Source: Thalassospira alkalitolerans (lineage in GTDB: Bacteria > Pseudomonadota > Alphaproteobacteria > Rhodospirillales > Thalassospiraceae). From it: 64,000 nt of DNA. Numbering within the stretch: position 1 is the stretch's first letter; the number at the start of each line of letters is the position of its first letter. A program made the translations under genes and the position numbers. The notes under the pieces were generated by a model, which was given only the letters and a program-made list of their open reading frames with translations, searched no databases and was not told where the DNA came from. Of this stretch, positions 1 to 9,651 are shown piece after piece. The DNA is taken from the NCBI RefSeq assembly GCF_002115745.1, contig NZ_JFKB01000009.1:62001-126000 (forward strand), given 5' to 3'.

Positions 1-1177
1 CAGCCTTACCCGTCAGTTCTTCAACCTGCCCTTCAAGCGTTTCAACACGACCGGCCTTTTCGACGGCACGTTCTTTTGCTTCGTCGAGTTCATCACCTTC
101 ACCGCCTTGGGCTTCGCGCAATTCTTCGCGCTCATCCTTAAGCTTGTTCAACGCGCCTTCGGCGTCACTTGCCAATTCGGCTTCGCGCGAAAGATCAGCA
201 TCAATCTGCTGAATGCGGGCACGAAGCTGTGCCATCTGGGTTTCGATTTGCGCCTTGTCTTTGTCCAAGCCTTCGCGTTCGATGACCATGCGCTGAAGAG
301 CAGCCGCCGCATCGCTTTCCTTTTTGCGAAGGTCGGGCATGCTGGCGGCAATATGGGCCTGAAGGGTGGTTGCCTCGGTCACCTGCGCGGTCAAATCACG
401 CACAGCACTTTCACCCAGAACCAATAATTCACGGGCATCGGCTTTGCGTTTTTCGGCATCGGTCCACCGGATGTGGAACAACAAGGCTTCGGTCTGGCGA
501 ATACTACCGCTTAGCTTGCGATAACGCTCGGCCTGACGAGCCTGTTTTTGCAAGGACGCAATCTGGCTATCAAGGGTTACCAGAACGTCTTCAAGACGTT
601 CCATATTCTGTTCGGCACTTTTAAGGCGAAGCTCAGCCTCATGCCTGCGCGAATGCAGACCGGTGATACCGGCCGCTTCTTCCAGAACCAATCGGCGCTG
701 ACTTGGTTTTGCCCCAATAAGCGCGCCAATTTTGCCTTGGGATACCATCGCATTTGATCGCGCACCGGTCGCCGCATCGGCAAACAGCAACTGAACATCG
801 CGCGCACGAACATCCTTGCCATTGACCTTGTAATTCGACCCGCCACCGCGTTCGATCCGCCTTACGACCTCTAGCGTTTCAAAATCGTTGAACATGGCGG
901 GCGCCTTGCGCTCTGCATTGTCCAAAACAACGGTCACTTCGGCAACGTTGCGCGCAGGACGGGACGATGTCCCGCCAAATATAACATCAGACATATCCGA
1001 GCCACGCATCTGCTTGGCCGAGGTTTCCCCCATGACCCAGCGCAATGCCTCGACAAGATTGGATTTGCCACAGCCATTCGGGCCGACAACACCTGTCAGC
1101 CCGTCTTCCACCAGTAATTCGGTTGAATCGACGAAGGACTTGAACCCCGTCAGCCGTAGCGATTTAAACTGGACCAA
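1..1177 (-). CDS. smc: Chromosome segregation ATPase SMC, N-terminal part (cut by window edge)
   Basis: The frame is open from a TTG at 1177 to the left edge and encodes the N-terminal ATPase half of an SMC protein. It begins VQFKSLRLTGFKSF and carries a Walker A GPNGCGKSN about 30 residues in, followed by the ADAATGARSNAMVSQGKIG region typical of the SMC head. The rest is the start of a charged coiled coil rich in Glu, Arg, Gln and Ala. SMC with ScpA/ScpB organises and segregates the chromosome. An in-frame TGA lies directly before the TTG, so no longer start exists; an ATG at 1181 is in another frame and stops after five codons. The gene follows the DsbA-like and DUF721 genes in the same direction. 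The hinge and C-terminal head lie outside the window. Confidence 0.93.
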   Translation of the reverse strand, partial: MVQFKSLRLTGFKSFVDSTELLVEDGLTGVVGPNGCGKSNLVEALRWVMGETSAKQMRGSDMSDVIFGGTSSRPARNVAEVTVVLDNAERKAPAMFNDFETLEVVRRIERGGGSNYKVNGKDVRARDVQLLFADAATGARSNAMVSQGKIGALIGAKPSQRRLVLEEAAGITGLHSRRHEAELRLKSAEQNMERLEDVLVTLDSQIASLQKQARQAERYRKLSGSIRQTEALLFHIRWTDAEKRKADARELLVLGESAVRDLTAQVTEATTLQAHIAASMPDLRKKESDAAAALQRMVIEREGLDKDKAQIETQMAQLRARIQQIDADLSREAELASDAEGALNKLKDEREELREAQGGEGDELDEAKERAVEKAGRVETLEGQVEELTGKA

Positions 1178-1249
1178 TCATGCCCCCGGCCGCCCCATTC
1201 CCTGAATAATTGCCGGACACCCATCGCGCATCCGGCAACATAAATTTTA

Positions 1250-1846
1250 TCAATCGGTCAGTTCTTCGACCTTGTCTTCGAAGAACTTCAATTCGCGTGA
1301 ACCAGCAAAGGTTTCATCGCCAATAACAAAGCTCGGCGTTGAATTGACCTTGAATTCCTGTTCACCACGCATGCGCGACGCAACGATCCCGTTAATCAGG
1401 GCTTCATCCGCCATGCAGGCATCAACAGCCGCCCCGTCCATACCGGCAAAACGCACAACCTGTTTAATGCCTTCAATCGGGTCACTGGCACGTGCCCAGG
1501 TCAGCTGCGATTTGAACAACATGCCCAACACACCGAAATAACGATCATCACCAGCGCACTGCGCCACAGCGGCGGCACGCACAGCAACACCATCAAGCGG
1601 ATAATCGCGGAAAATCATTTTTGCCTTCCCGGTATCAATCAACGACTTTTTGATTTCCGGAAAGGTTTCATTATGGAACGCGGCACAATGCGGGCAGGTC
1701 AGCGACGCATACTCAATGATCGTCACCGGCGCATCCGGATTGCCAAGCACATGTTCCTTGTATTCTACAGCCTTGGCTTGCTGCGCCCCGACAACACTGA
1801 TCGCAAATGCGATTGCGACCGTAAAAAACTTAACTGCCTTCAGCAA
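1250..1846 (-). CDS. DsbA-family thiol:disulfide oxidoreductase, periplasmic
   Basis: A 198-residue protein with an N-terminal signal peptide (about residues 1-26, cleavage after AQQAKA) and a thioredoxin-fold domain with the active site CPHC at residues 51-54. The helical insert and the later segment NSTPSFVIGDETFAGS, containing the cis-Pro (TPS), fit the DsbA / DSBA-like thioredoxin family (thioredoxin_4). It probably oxidises or isomerises disulfides in exported proteins; the direction of electron flow cannot be read from sequence. The start is TTG, chosen because a strong Shine-Dalgarno ACGGAGG lies five bases upstream and the signal peptide begins there. It lies between the DUF721 gene and smc, all leftward, an order I recall in other alphaproteobacteria. 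Confidence 0.9.
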   Translation of the reverse strand: MLKAVKFFTVAIAFAISVVGAQQAKAVEYKEHVLGNPDAPVTIIEYASLTCPHCAAFHNETFPEIKKSLIDTGKAKMIFRDYPLDGVAVRAAAVAQCAGDDRYFGVLGMLFKSQLTWARASDPIEGIKQVVRFAGMDGAAVDACMADEALINGIVASRMRGEQEFKVNSTPSFVIGDETFAGSRELKFFEDKVEELTD

Positions 1847-2057
1847 GGAAACCTCCGTTAAAACAATAATTTATGATTACAAGCCTGTTGCAGCGCGGGA
1901 GTCAACACGCCCCCCAAAAGCGCTAATGAGCCAACGAGTCGCCAAGATCGTTCTGAAATGCGGCAACTCCATGATCACACATTATGTAAAAATGATTCGA
2001 CCAATCCCACCCCGACATGACCAAAGGCACATATGCCATTCCGGCACACACCACCTG

Positions 2058-2681
2058 CTATTTCTTGCGCCCCGGTTGCCCGCGCGCATGCATATCACCG
2101 GAAATATGTCGCCCCAAACGGGTCAAAACTTCGCGCAGATGCGGGTCTTCAATTTTTTCGATATCGATGACGCTGGTTTCACGGATCGGGCCTTCGGGTA
2201 CATTTTCCGGTCGTTTCACCGTGCGTTCCGGGCGGGAAATGTCCCCCTGCATCATTTTGATGCGCTCAACCGCGCGATATCCAAAATAAGTATTCACCCG
2301 ATCAATGATTTGCGGCATGCGGTGTTGCAATTCAATCGCCACCGGCCCACTCACCCGAATAACAAGGGTTCCGCCCCCGGCATTTTCCCCACGCGGCGGG
2401 CTGTATTTGACGGGAATTGTATATTGTTCAAGGTCACGACCAACGATTTCTGCCCAATGCAGAATAATTTCCGCCTGAAAAAAACCGCGTTTGCGCACCA
2501 GCGGACGCGTCAGATTGCCGACCATCGCCGCGATATTACGCAGGCCCATGCGGCGTTCCGAACTCCCCATCGGGGTGATTTTCTGCTTTTTTTTGACCGA
2601 ATTTTTGGCCGCAACCATATCCGCACGCTGATCTGGCGTGCTATGTGACGACGTATTGGTCATATCTTTTTGCTTGCTCAC
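2058..2681 (-). CDS. DUF721 / DciA-like protein
   Basis: A 207-residue protein whose central part (about residues 45-140) matches the DUF721 family: a helix with WAEIVGRDLEQYTIP followed by a beta segment GTLVIRVSGPVAIELQHRMPQIIDRVNTYFG. DUF721 includes DciA, the helicase-loading partner of DnaB in bacteria that lack DnaC, so a role in replication initiation is possible by family membership. The N-terminal 40 residues are basic and probably disordered, as is the C-terminal tail (GQPGRKK). The reading frame can start at GTG 2681 or ATG 2663; neither has a strong ribosome site. It is divergent from mutY, with 69 bases between them that must hold both promoters. Confidence 0.8.
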   Translation of the reverse strand: MSKQKDMTNTSSHSTPDQRADMVAAKNSVKKKQKITPMGSSERRMGLRNIAAMVGNLTRPLVRKRGFFQAEIILHWAEIVGRDLEQYTIPVKYSPPRGENAGGGTLVIRVSGPVAIELQHRMPQIIDRVNTYFGYRAVERIKMMQGDISRPERTVKRPENVPEGPIRETSVIDIEKIEDPHLREVLTRLGRHISGDMHARGQPGRKK

Positions 2682-2750
2682 GCCGACTTCTTTCGTAGGG
2701 TCTGATCAATAATACCCGTTTTCATACCCGCAACATAACACGGGATCGCC

Positions 2751-3821
2751 GTGCATTTCACCACTGACGAAATTCATCATCTCGGCCGGACCATGCTGGA
2801 CTGGTACGATCGCCATCATCGCACCCTGCCCTGGCGGGCGGAACCGGGCGAAACGCCCGATCCATATCGTGTCTGGCTTAGCGAAATCATGTTGCAACAA
2901 ACCACCGTGATCACGGTTGGTCCCTATTTTGCAGCATTCCTGCAACGCTGGCCAACGGTAACCGCGCTTGCCAAGGCCGAACTCGACGATGTTCTGCATG
3001 CCTGGCAAGGCTTGGGATATTATGCCCGTGCGCGCAACCTGCATAAATGCGCCAAGGTCGTCGCCGCCGAATATAACGGTATTTTTCCCGACACCGAGGA
3101 TGGCTTGTTAAAACTGCCCGGCATCGGCCCCTATACCGCCGCCGCCGTTGCCGCGATTGCCTTTAACCGGCATTCAAGCCCGGTCGATGGCAATATCGAA
3201 CGGGTCATTTCGCGTCTGTTCGCGCTGGAAACGCCTTTGCCGGATGTAAAACCCGAAATCAAGCAAAAGTCCGCTGCCCTGACCCCGTCCGATCGGCCCG
3301 GCGATTATGCTCAGGCATTAATGGATTTGGGGGCCACCATATGCACCCCGCGCAATCCCGCCTGTGGTATTTGCCCCTGGCAAACGCCCTGTGACGGCCG
3401 CAAATCAGGACTTGCCCCGGACCTTCCGAAAAAACGCAAAAAACCCGCCAAACCGACGCGGGTTGGCTATGCCTTCTGGATCCGCCGCGATGACGGCAAG
3501 ATCCTTGTGCGTCGTCGCCCGGAAAAAGGGTTACTCGGCGGATTATACGAAGTCCCCGGAAGCGACTGGCGCACGATTGATGCCCCGGATGATGTGATGC
3601 TGTCCGAGGCCCCGATCAAGGCGAAATGGACCGAACTTGACGGCACGGTCGGCCATACCTTTACGCATTTCCATCTCGATGTGACGGTACTGGCAACCGA
3701 ACTTACCACCACGGAATGCGAAAAACTTGATGGCAGTTGGACAACAATTGACGGATTGTCGGATTTTGCCCTGCCGACCCTGATGAAAAAGATCGTCCGC
3801 CACGCATTGAAATATCGCTGA
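2751..3821 (+). CDS. mutY: A/G-specific adenine DNA glycosylase MutY
   Basis: A 356-residue base-excision repair enzyme that removes adenine mispaired with 8-oxoguanine. It has the HhH-GPD fold: catalytic Glu45 in WLSEIMLQQT, a helix-hairpin-helix LPGIGPYTA at 122-130, and catalytic Asp146 in PVDGNIERV. Four cysteines at 198, 205, 208 and 214 (C-x6-C-x2-C-x5-C) form the usual 4Fe-4S site. The C-terminal third, starting near residue 235, is the NUDIX-like 8-oxoG recognition domain. The start is GTG; the next ATG would remove most of the first helix conserved in the family, so GTG is preferred. A good terminator follows the gene. Confidence 0.96.
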   Translation: MHFTTDEIHHLGRTMLDWYDRHHRTLPWRAEPGETPDPYRVWLSEIMLQQTTVITVGPYFAAFLQRWPTVTALAKAELDDVLHAWQGLGYYARARNLHKCAKVVAAEYNGIFPDTEDGLLKLPGIGPYTAAAVAAIAFNRHSSPVDGNIERVISRLFALETPLPDVKPEIKQKSAALTPSDRPGDYAQALMDLGATICTPRNPACGICPWQTPCDGRKSGLAPDLPKKRKKPAKPTRVGYAFWIRRDDGKILVRRRPEKGLLGGLYEVPGSDWRTIDAPDDVMLSEAPIKAKWTELDGTVGHTFTHFHLDVTVLATELTTTECEKLDGSWTTIDGLSDFALPTLMKKIVRHALKYR

Positions 3822-3853
3822 TCTGGGATCCTGACATTTGCTCAGAAACACAA

Positions 3854-3887
3854 AAAAGGCCCGCTGCCAGTTTGGCGCGGGCCTTTT
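3854..3887. terminator. Bidirectional rho-independent terminator
   Basis: An inverted repeat AAAAGGCCCGC (3854-3864) and GCGGGCCTTTT (3877-3887), with further GCCA/TGGC pairing inside, gives a stem of about 15 pairs flanked by A and T runs. It lies between convergent mutY and the small leftward gene at 3908, so it can end transcripts from both sides. Confidence 0.9.
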
Positions 3888-3907
3888 AAAAACTGTATTT
3901 CACCAAA

Positions 3908-4117
3908 TCAGGCGTAGATATCAATAATCTGCCCGCGGCCTGAACCGCTCGGCGGGGATGCCGGTTGCGAGGTATCAGCACTCGCCGACTGCTCGACCCG
4001 CTGGGTCGGCGGCGATTGAAGATCGTTACCACCCGTTTCCGCGATCGGCGCAGCTGCCTGCTGGATCTGAAGCGGGTTCGGGGCATATGCGGCACTACCT
4101 GTTGCGCCTACCTGCAT
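3908..4117 (-). CDS. Small protein of unknown function, low complexity
   Basis: An ORF of 69 codons rich in Ala, Gln, Pro, Ser and Gly, ending in GRGQIIDIYA. I recognise no named family. The terminal pattern (basic-Gly-x-x-Ile/Val-Asp-Ile) recurs in small alphaproteobacterial proteins and loosely resembles small YjfB-like putative motility proteins, but this is only a resemblance. I chose ATG 4117 because GGAG sits six bases upstream; ATG 4129 is possible, with AAGGA three bases away. It is flanked by terminators on both sides (3854-3887 and 4186-4222), so it appears to be its own transcript. The composition is compatible with a disordered, secreted or appendage-associated peptide. Confidence 0.6.
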   Translation of the reverse strand: MQVGATGSAAYAPNPLQIQQAAAPIAETGGNDLQSPPTQRVEQSASADTSQPASPPSGSGRGQIIDIYA

Positions 4118-4185
4118 GGGACTCTCCATCTATCCTTATGGATAATAAACGATACATACATATAACAACAAACACGCAACAATGC

Positions 4186-4222
4186 AAAAGGCCGGAAGGT
4201 TTTGCAACCATCCCGGCCTTCA
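4186..4222 (-). terminator. Rho-independent terminator of ccrM
   Basis: The arms AAGGCCGG (4188-4195) and CCGGCCTT (4213-4220), with inner GGTT/AACC pairing and a T run on the minus strand, lie 48 bases past the ccrM stop. The hairpin separates ccrM from the downstream small gene. Confidence 0.8.
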
Positions 4223-4269
4223 AAATCATGTTCACAAAAGTCCACACAGGCATATTTTACTGCGACAAA

Positions 4270-5505
<1,236 letters not shown>

Positions 5506-5690
5506 GGGTTGGCCTCAAAAACCGGAAGATTTTCGTCACCAAACCCGCCTGTCCAAAATCCTTGAACGCCCCTTTGGACTCGAGGATTTCAATCTGGTCA
5601 GACCGAGGTTTCCAAAAGGAATTTTTCAAAATCGCCACGAGACGTCGCCACCCACCTATCCGTATTCCCACGCAGTTTACGACATCCTAA

Positions 5691-5706
5691 TGTGAATTTT
5701 ATCACA
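5691..5706. promoter_or_regulatory. CRP-like operator upstream of the BMP transporter operon
   Basis: TGTGA-N6-TCACA is an exact match to the CRP consensus half-sites with a six-base spacer. It lies 140 bases before the binding-protein gene, in the 475-base gap between divergent ccrM and that gene. A CRP/FNR-family regulator is therefore a plausible control; which one cannot be read here. Confidence 0.6.
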
Positions 5707-5845
5707 ACCATTTAACCGAAAACGGCAAATTGACCGTTTGGACAACTTCTGTATTTGCCCTTCTTCTGATCACGTATACAATCTGCACACCGAATACGCA
5801 GAAATTAGAAATTCAACGATTGATAATATCCTGCAGGGGGACATC

Positions 5846-6856
5846 ATGAAGCTTGGTACTTTCCGTCTTTCCCGTCGCGCAATGCTGTCAGCAATGGCCG
5901 CAGCAGCCGCGGTGGTATCCTTTGGTCTTGGCGCACCGACGCTGGCAAAGGCAGACCCGATCAAAGTTTCGGCGATCTTTACCGTTCCGGTCGAACAGCA
6001 GTGGGTTTCGCGTATCCACAAAGCGCTGAATGCCGCCCAAGAACGTGGCGATATTGCTTATGAATTTTCCGAAAACGTCGCCAATACCGATTATGAACGC
6101 GTCATGCGTGAATATGCGGAAAATGGTTCCAACCTAATCGTCGGCGAAGTTTTCGGTGTCGAACGTGCGGCACGCAAAGTTGCCGCCCAATATCCGGAAA
6201 CCGCGTTTCTGATGGGGTCAAGCTTCGGCCCGGAAAGCGACAATTTCTCGGTATTTGATAACTTCATTCATGAACCCAGCTACCTTGTCGGTATCGCTGC
6301 TGGCAAAGCCACCAAATCCAACAAGATCGGTATGGTTGGCGGTTTTGCCATCCCCGAAGTCAACCGTCTGATGAATGCCTTCATGGAAGGTGCCAAATCG
6401 GTTAATCCCGATGTGACCTTCACCGTGGCCTTCATCAACAGCTGGTATGATCCGCCCAAGGCCAAAGAATCTGCTTTTGCCATGATCGATAAGGGCGCTG
6501 ATATCATGTATGCCGAACGTTTCGGCGTTTCGGATGCCGCCAAAGAACGCGGCGTTCTGGCCGTTGGCAACGTAATCGATACGGCTGCTGACTATCCGGG
6601 GACCATTCTGGGTTCGGCCCTGTGGCACATGGAACCAACCATTGATCACGCAATCGAAGCGGTCAAAGCCGGCACCTTCAAAGCCGAAGATTACGGCCAG
6701 TACAGCTATATGGCACCGGGTGGTGGTACCGTCGTTCTTGACGCCGCCCTTCTGCCAGAAGGCACCATTGCCGAGGTCGACGCAAAACAGGCTGAAATCC
6801 TTGATGGCAAATTCACCGTGACGGTGAATGACGAAGAACCGAAATCTTCTATGTAA
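5846..6856 (+). CDS. BMP-family ABC transporter substrate-binding protein
   Basis: A 336-residue periplasmic binding protein of the basic membrane protein (BMP / PnrA-like) family, which in studied members binds nucleosides or related bases. The N-terminus has a twin-arginine-like signal (LSRRAML, then a hydrophobic stretch and cleavage near AKA-DP). No lipobox Cys is present. Family features include KVSAIFTVPVEQQWVSRIH at the start of the mature protein, a segment AAQYPETAFLMGSS and IAAGKATKSNKIGMVGG. The frame runs upstream to 5738, but ATG 5846 has a GGGGG ribosome site and begins the signal peptide. The ATPase, two permeases and a deaminase follow, so the ligand is probably a pyrimidine base or nucleoside. 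A hairpin after the gene probably raises its level over the downstream genes. Confidence 0.9.
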   Translation: MKLGTFRLSRRAMLSAMAAAAAVVSFGLGAPTLAKADPIKVSAIFTVPVEQQWVSRIHKALNAAQERGDIAYEFSENVANTDYERVMREYAENGSNLIVGEVFGVERAARKVAAQYPETAFLMGSSFGPESDNFSVFDNFIHEPSYLVGIAAGKATKSNKIGMVGGFAIPEVNRLMNAFMEGAKSVNPDVTFTVAFINSWYDPPKAKESAFAMIDKGADIMYAERFGVSDAAKERGVLAVGNVIDTAADYPGTILGSALWHMEPTIDHAIEAVKAGTFKAEDYGQYSYMAPGGGTVVLDAALLPEGTIAEVDAKQAEILDGKFTVTVNDEEPKSSM

Positions 6857-6872
6857 GATTTCTTTCCAAATT

Positions 6873-6913
6873 AAAGGCAGTCCGGTTTAAACATCGGGCT
6901 GCCTTTCGTTTTT
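6873..6913 (+). terminator. Attenuating terminator after the binding-protein gene
   Basis: AAAGGCAGTCCG (6873-6884) pairs with CGGGCTGCCTTT (6895-6906) with one G-T wobble and is followed by a T-rich tail. It lies inside the transporter operon, 59 bases before the ATPase start, and would let the binding protein be made in excess of the membrane components, a common design in ABC importers. Confidence 0.8.
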
Positions 6914-6971
6914 AGGGGGTAACCCCACCACTATCCACAGCGTGACGCATAAAAACTAACGGATTTGCCGG

Positions 6972-8573
6972 ATGTCATCTGCTGCCACCCCATCTACGGA
7001 AACGTCCCCGCAATTGCTGCTTAAACTAGCCGCAATTACCAAAAGATTCGGCCCCCTGATTGCCAATGACGCCATCGACCTTGATGTCCACCGGGGTGAA
7101 ATCGTCGCCCTGCTTGGCGAAAACGGTGCGGGCAAAACCACATTGATGAATATTCTGTTTGGCCATTATGTCGCCGACGAGGGGGCCGTGATGGTCGCGG
7201 GTGCGGATGATAACATCCTCGCCACGCTTGAACCCGGCGCGCCGCAGGCCGCCCTTGATGCCGGGATCGGCATGGTCCATCAGCATTTCACACTGGCTGA
7301 AAACCTGACCGGACTGGATAACATCGTCCTTGGCACCGAACCGATTTTCCGGCTGCGCCGCGACCGGACAAAGGCACGCGCCAAGCTTGATCATCTGATG
7401 TCGGGATCGGGGCTTAATGTCGATCTTAATCAGCCGGTTCATAAGCTGACTGTTGGCGAAAAACAGCGCGTTGAAATCCTCAAAGCCCTGTATCGTGATG
7501 CCCGTTTACTGGTTCTTGATGAACCAACGGCGGTTTTAACACCACAGGAAGCAGACAGCCTGTTTGCAATCCTTCGAAAGCTTGCCGCGACCGGTCTTGC
7601 GGTGATCATCATCGCCCACAAACTGGCTGAAGTCTTGGCCGTTTCGCATCGTATTGCCATCCTGCGCGGCGGCAAAAAAGTCGGTGAAATGACCACCGAT
7701 CAAGCTGATCGACGGTCCATCGCCGAACTGATGGTTGGCCGCGACGTGCCGATTAGCAAGCGCCGTGAACGCACCCCCGGCGCAGAGGTCATTTCACTGC
7801 ACAACATCACGATTGATCGCGGGGATGCACGCCGGTCACTGCATAATGTTAGCCTGCTGGCCCGTGAAGGCGAAATTCTGGGCATTGCCGGTGTATCAGG
7901 CAACGGGCAGGCTGCCTTGGCGCAATTAATCGCCGGGCTTGATCGCCCCGATAGCGGCACAGTCGAAATTTTCGGTGAACCCGTCACGAAATTCGATGCC
8001 CATCAATTCGCGCAAAACGGCATCGCCCGCATCCCCGAAGATCGCCATCACGATGGCATGATCGGATCAATGACCGTGGCGGAAAACATTGCCATCGAAG
8101 ACGTCAGATCGCGCGACTATCAAAAATTTGGCTTCCTTGATTTCGACGCCATCCGCAAACGTGCCGAACATGCAATTGCCGATTACGATGTCCGTTGCCC
8201 CGGCCCAGATGCTCCGGCGCGCTTGCTGTCAGGTGGTAATATCCAGAAATTGATCCTTGCCCGTGTGCTGGAAAAATCACCCAAGCTGATCCTTGCCAAT
8301 CAGCCGTCACGCGGCCTTGATGTTGGCGCACAATCCGAAGTTCACCGACGCTTGCTTGAAGCCCGCGAAGGCGGTGCGGCAGTGATCCTGATATCCGAGG
8401 ATCTTGATGAATTGCTGACCCTGTCAGACCAGATCGCCGTAATCCATGCCGGTCATGTTTCACCCGTAATTGCAGCCGGTGATATTGATCGATCCGAACT
8501 GGGCCTGATGATGGCTGGTCAAAAAAAGAATGAACACAATGCGGATACCCGCGCTGCAGGAGGCCCGGCATGA
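6972..8573 (+). CDS. BMP-type ABC importer, double ATP-binding protein
   Basis: A 533-residue ATPase with two tandem ABC domains, as in sugar- and nucleoside-type importers (RbsA/YufO-like). The first domain has Walker A GENGAGKTT, a signature LTVGEKQRVEI and Walker B LLVLDEPTAVL. The second domain has a degenerate P-loop GVSGNGQA and the signature LLSGGNIQKLILA with LILANQPSRGLDVG, typical of the second half of this family. It energises the two permeases that follow; the first overlaps it by four bases (ATGA), indicating translational coupling. The ATG at 6972 has no strong ribosome site. Confidence 0.94.
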   Translation: MSSAATPSTETSPQLLLKLAAITKRFGPLIANDAIDLDVHRGEIVALLGENGAGKTTLMNILFGHYVADEGAVMVAGADDNILATLEPGAPQAALDAGIGMVHQHFTLAENLTGLDNIVLGTEPIFRLRRDRTKARAKLDHLMSGSGLNVDLNQPVHKLTVGEKQRVEILKALYRDARLLVLDEPTAVLTPQEADSLFAILRKLAATGLAVIIIAHKLAEVLAVSHRIAILRGGKKVGEMTTDQADRRSIAELMVGRDVPISKRRERTPGAEVISLHNITIDRGDARRSLHNVSLLAREGEILGIAGVSGNGQAALAQLIAGLDRPDSGTVEIFGEPVTKFDAHQFAQNGIARIPEDRHHDGMIGSMTVAENIAIEDVRSRDYQKFGFLDFDAIRKRAEHAIADYDVRCPGPDAPARLLSGGNIQKLILARVLEKSPKLILANQPSRGLDVGAQSEVHRRLLEAREGGAAVILISEDLDELLTLSDQIAVIHAGHVSPVIAAGDIDRSELGLMMAGQKKNEHNADTRAAGGPA

Positions 8574-9640
8574 TCCGGTTTGAACCCCGCACCAACCCGT
8601 CTGCCTTTCTGGTCTATGGTGTCCCCGTCATGGCAGCGGCGTTTGCAATCATTCTGGCAGCCATCCCGCTGAGCCTTGCCGGGGCACCGATCCTTCCGGC
8701 CTATGGCCTTATGATCAGCGGTGCCTTTGGGTCGCTGTTTTCAATCTCGGAAATGCTGACCCGTGCCACGCCACTGATCCTGACCGGCCTGGCCGCTGCC
8801 ATTGCCTTTCGGGCCAAACTTTGGAATATCGGCGCCGAGGGGCAGCTTTACATGGGGGCGATGGCCGCCGTTGCCGTTGGGTCCGGTGTGATTGACGCCC
8901 CCAGCTATATCATGATCCCGGTCATCATGCTTGCCGGGGCAGCCGCCGGGGCGATGATGCTGATCGGCCCGATAATAATGAAAACCCGGCTGGGCGTGGA
9001 CGAAGTCGTCACCACCTTGTTGCTGAATTTCATCGTCCTGCTGTTTGTGCAGATGATGCTTGAAGGCGCACTTAAAGACCCGATGTCGATGGGCTGGCCA
9101 CAATCCGAACCGATCATTGATAGTGCCATTTTGCCACCGCTTTTGGAACGGATGCGGGTTCATCTGGGGCTGATCATTGCCCTGATCAGCGCCTTTGCAC
9201 TGGCGATTTTCGTCAAACGCACCGTCTGGGGATTTGAAATCCGTGCGGTAGGTGAAAATGCCGCCGCCGCAAAATTTTCCGGCATATCCGTAACCAAAAC
9301 CATGGTTCTGGTGGCGATGTTATCAGGCGGCTTGGCCGGTCTTGCCGGTGTTTCCGAAGTGGCTGGAACACGAGGGTATCTGGCAACGGATCTGTCACCG
9401 GGATATGGGTATGCCGGGATTGTGGTTGCCATGCTGGCCCGGCTGTCACCGATTGGTGTTATTATATCAGCATTGTTCGTGGCATCGGTTTTTGTTGGCG
9501 CAGATTCCATGAGCCGCGCGATAGGCGTTTCAAACTATCTGGCCGATTTGATTGTTGCCATGTCGCTGCTGTGCGTTTTGATTGGCGGGTTCCTGACCCG
9601 GTTTAAAATTCATTTCGGCCGCCAGAAATCAGCCGGTTAA
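8570..9640 (+). CDS. BMP-type ABC importer, permease 1
   Basis: A 356-residue inner-membrane protein with about nine or ten hydrophobic segments, of the BPD_transp_2 (RbsC/YufP-like) family. The conserved AIAFRAKLWNIGAEGQLYMGA and the later GFEIRAVGENAAAAKFSGIS are the characteristic motifs of nucleoside-type permeases. Its start overlaps the ATPase stop by four bases. It pairs with the next gene as a heterodimeric permease. Confidence 0.94.
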   Translation: MIRFEPRTNPSAFLVYGVPVMAAAFAIILAAIPLSLAGAPILPAYGLMISGAFGSLFSISEMLTRATPLILTGLAAAIAFRAKLWNIGAEGQLYMGAMAAVAVGSGVIDAPSYIMIPVIMLAGAAAGAMMLIGPIIMKTRLGVDEVVTTLLLNFIVLLFVQMMLEGALKDPMSMGWPQSEPIIDSAILPPLLERMRVHLGLIIALISAFALAIFVKRTVWGFEIRAVGENAAAAKFSGISVTKTMVLVAMLSGGLAGLAGVSEVAGTRGYLATDLSPGYGYAGIVVAMLARLSPIGVIISALFVASVFVGADSMSRAIGVSNYLADLIVAMSLLCVLIGGFLTRFKIHFGRQKSAG

Positions 9641-9651
9641 GGGAACAAACA

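Noticed and set aside
1650..2648. 332-codon ORF opposite the DsbA-like and DUF721 genes
   Set aside because: It spans two real genes and their gap on the other strand, and the protein has shadow-type composition.
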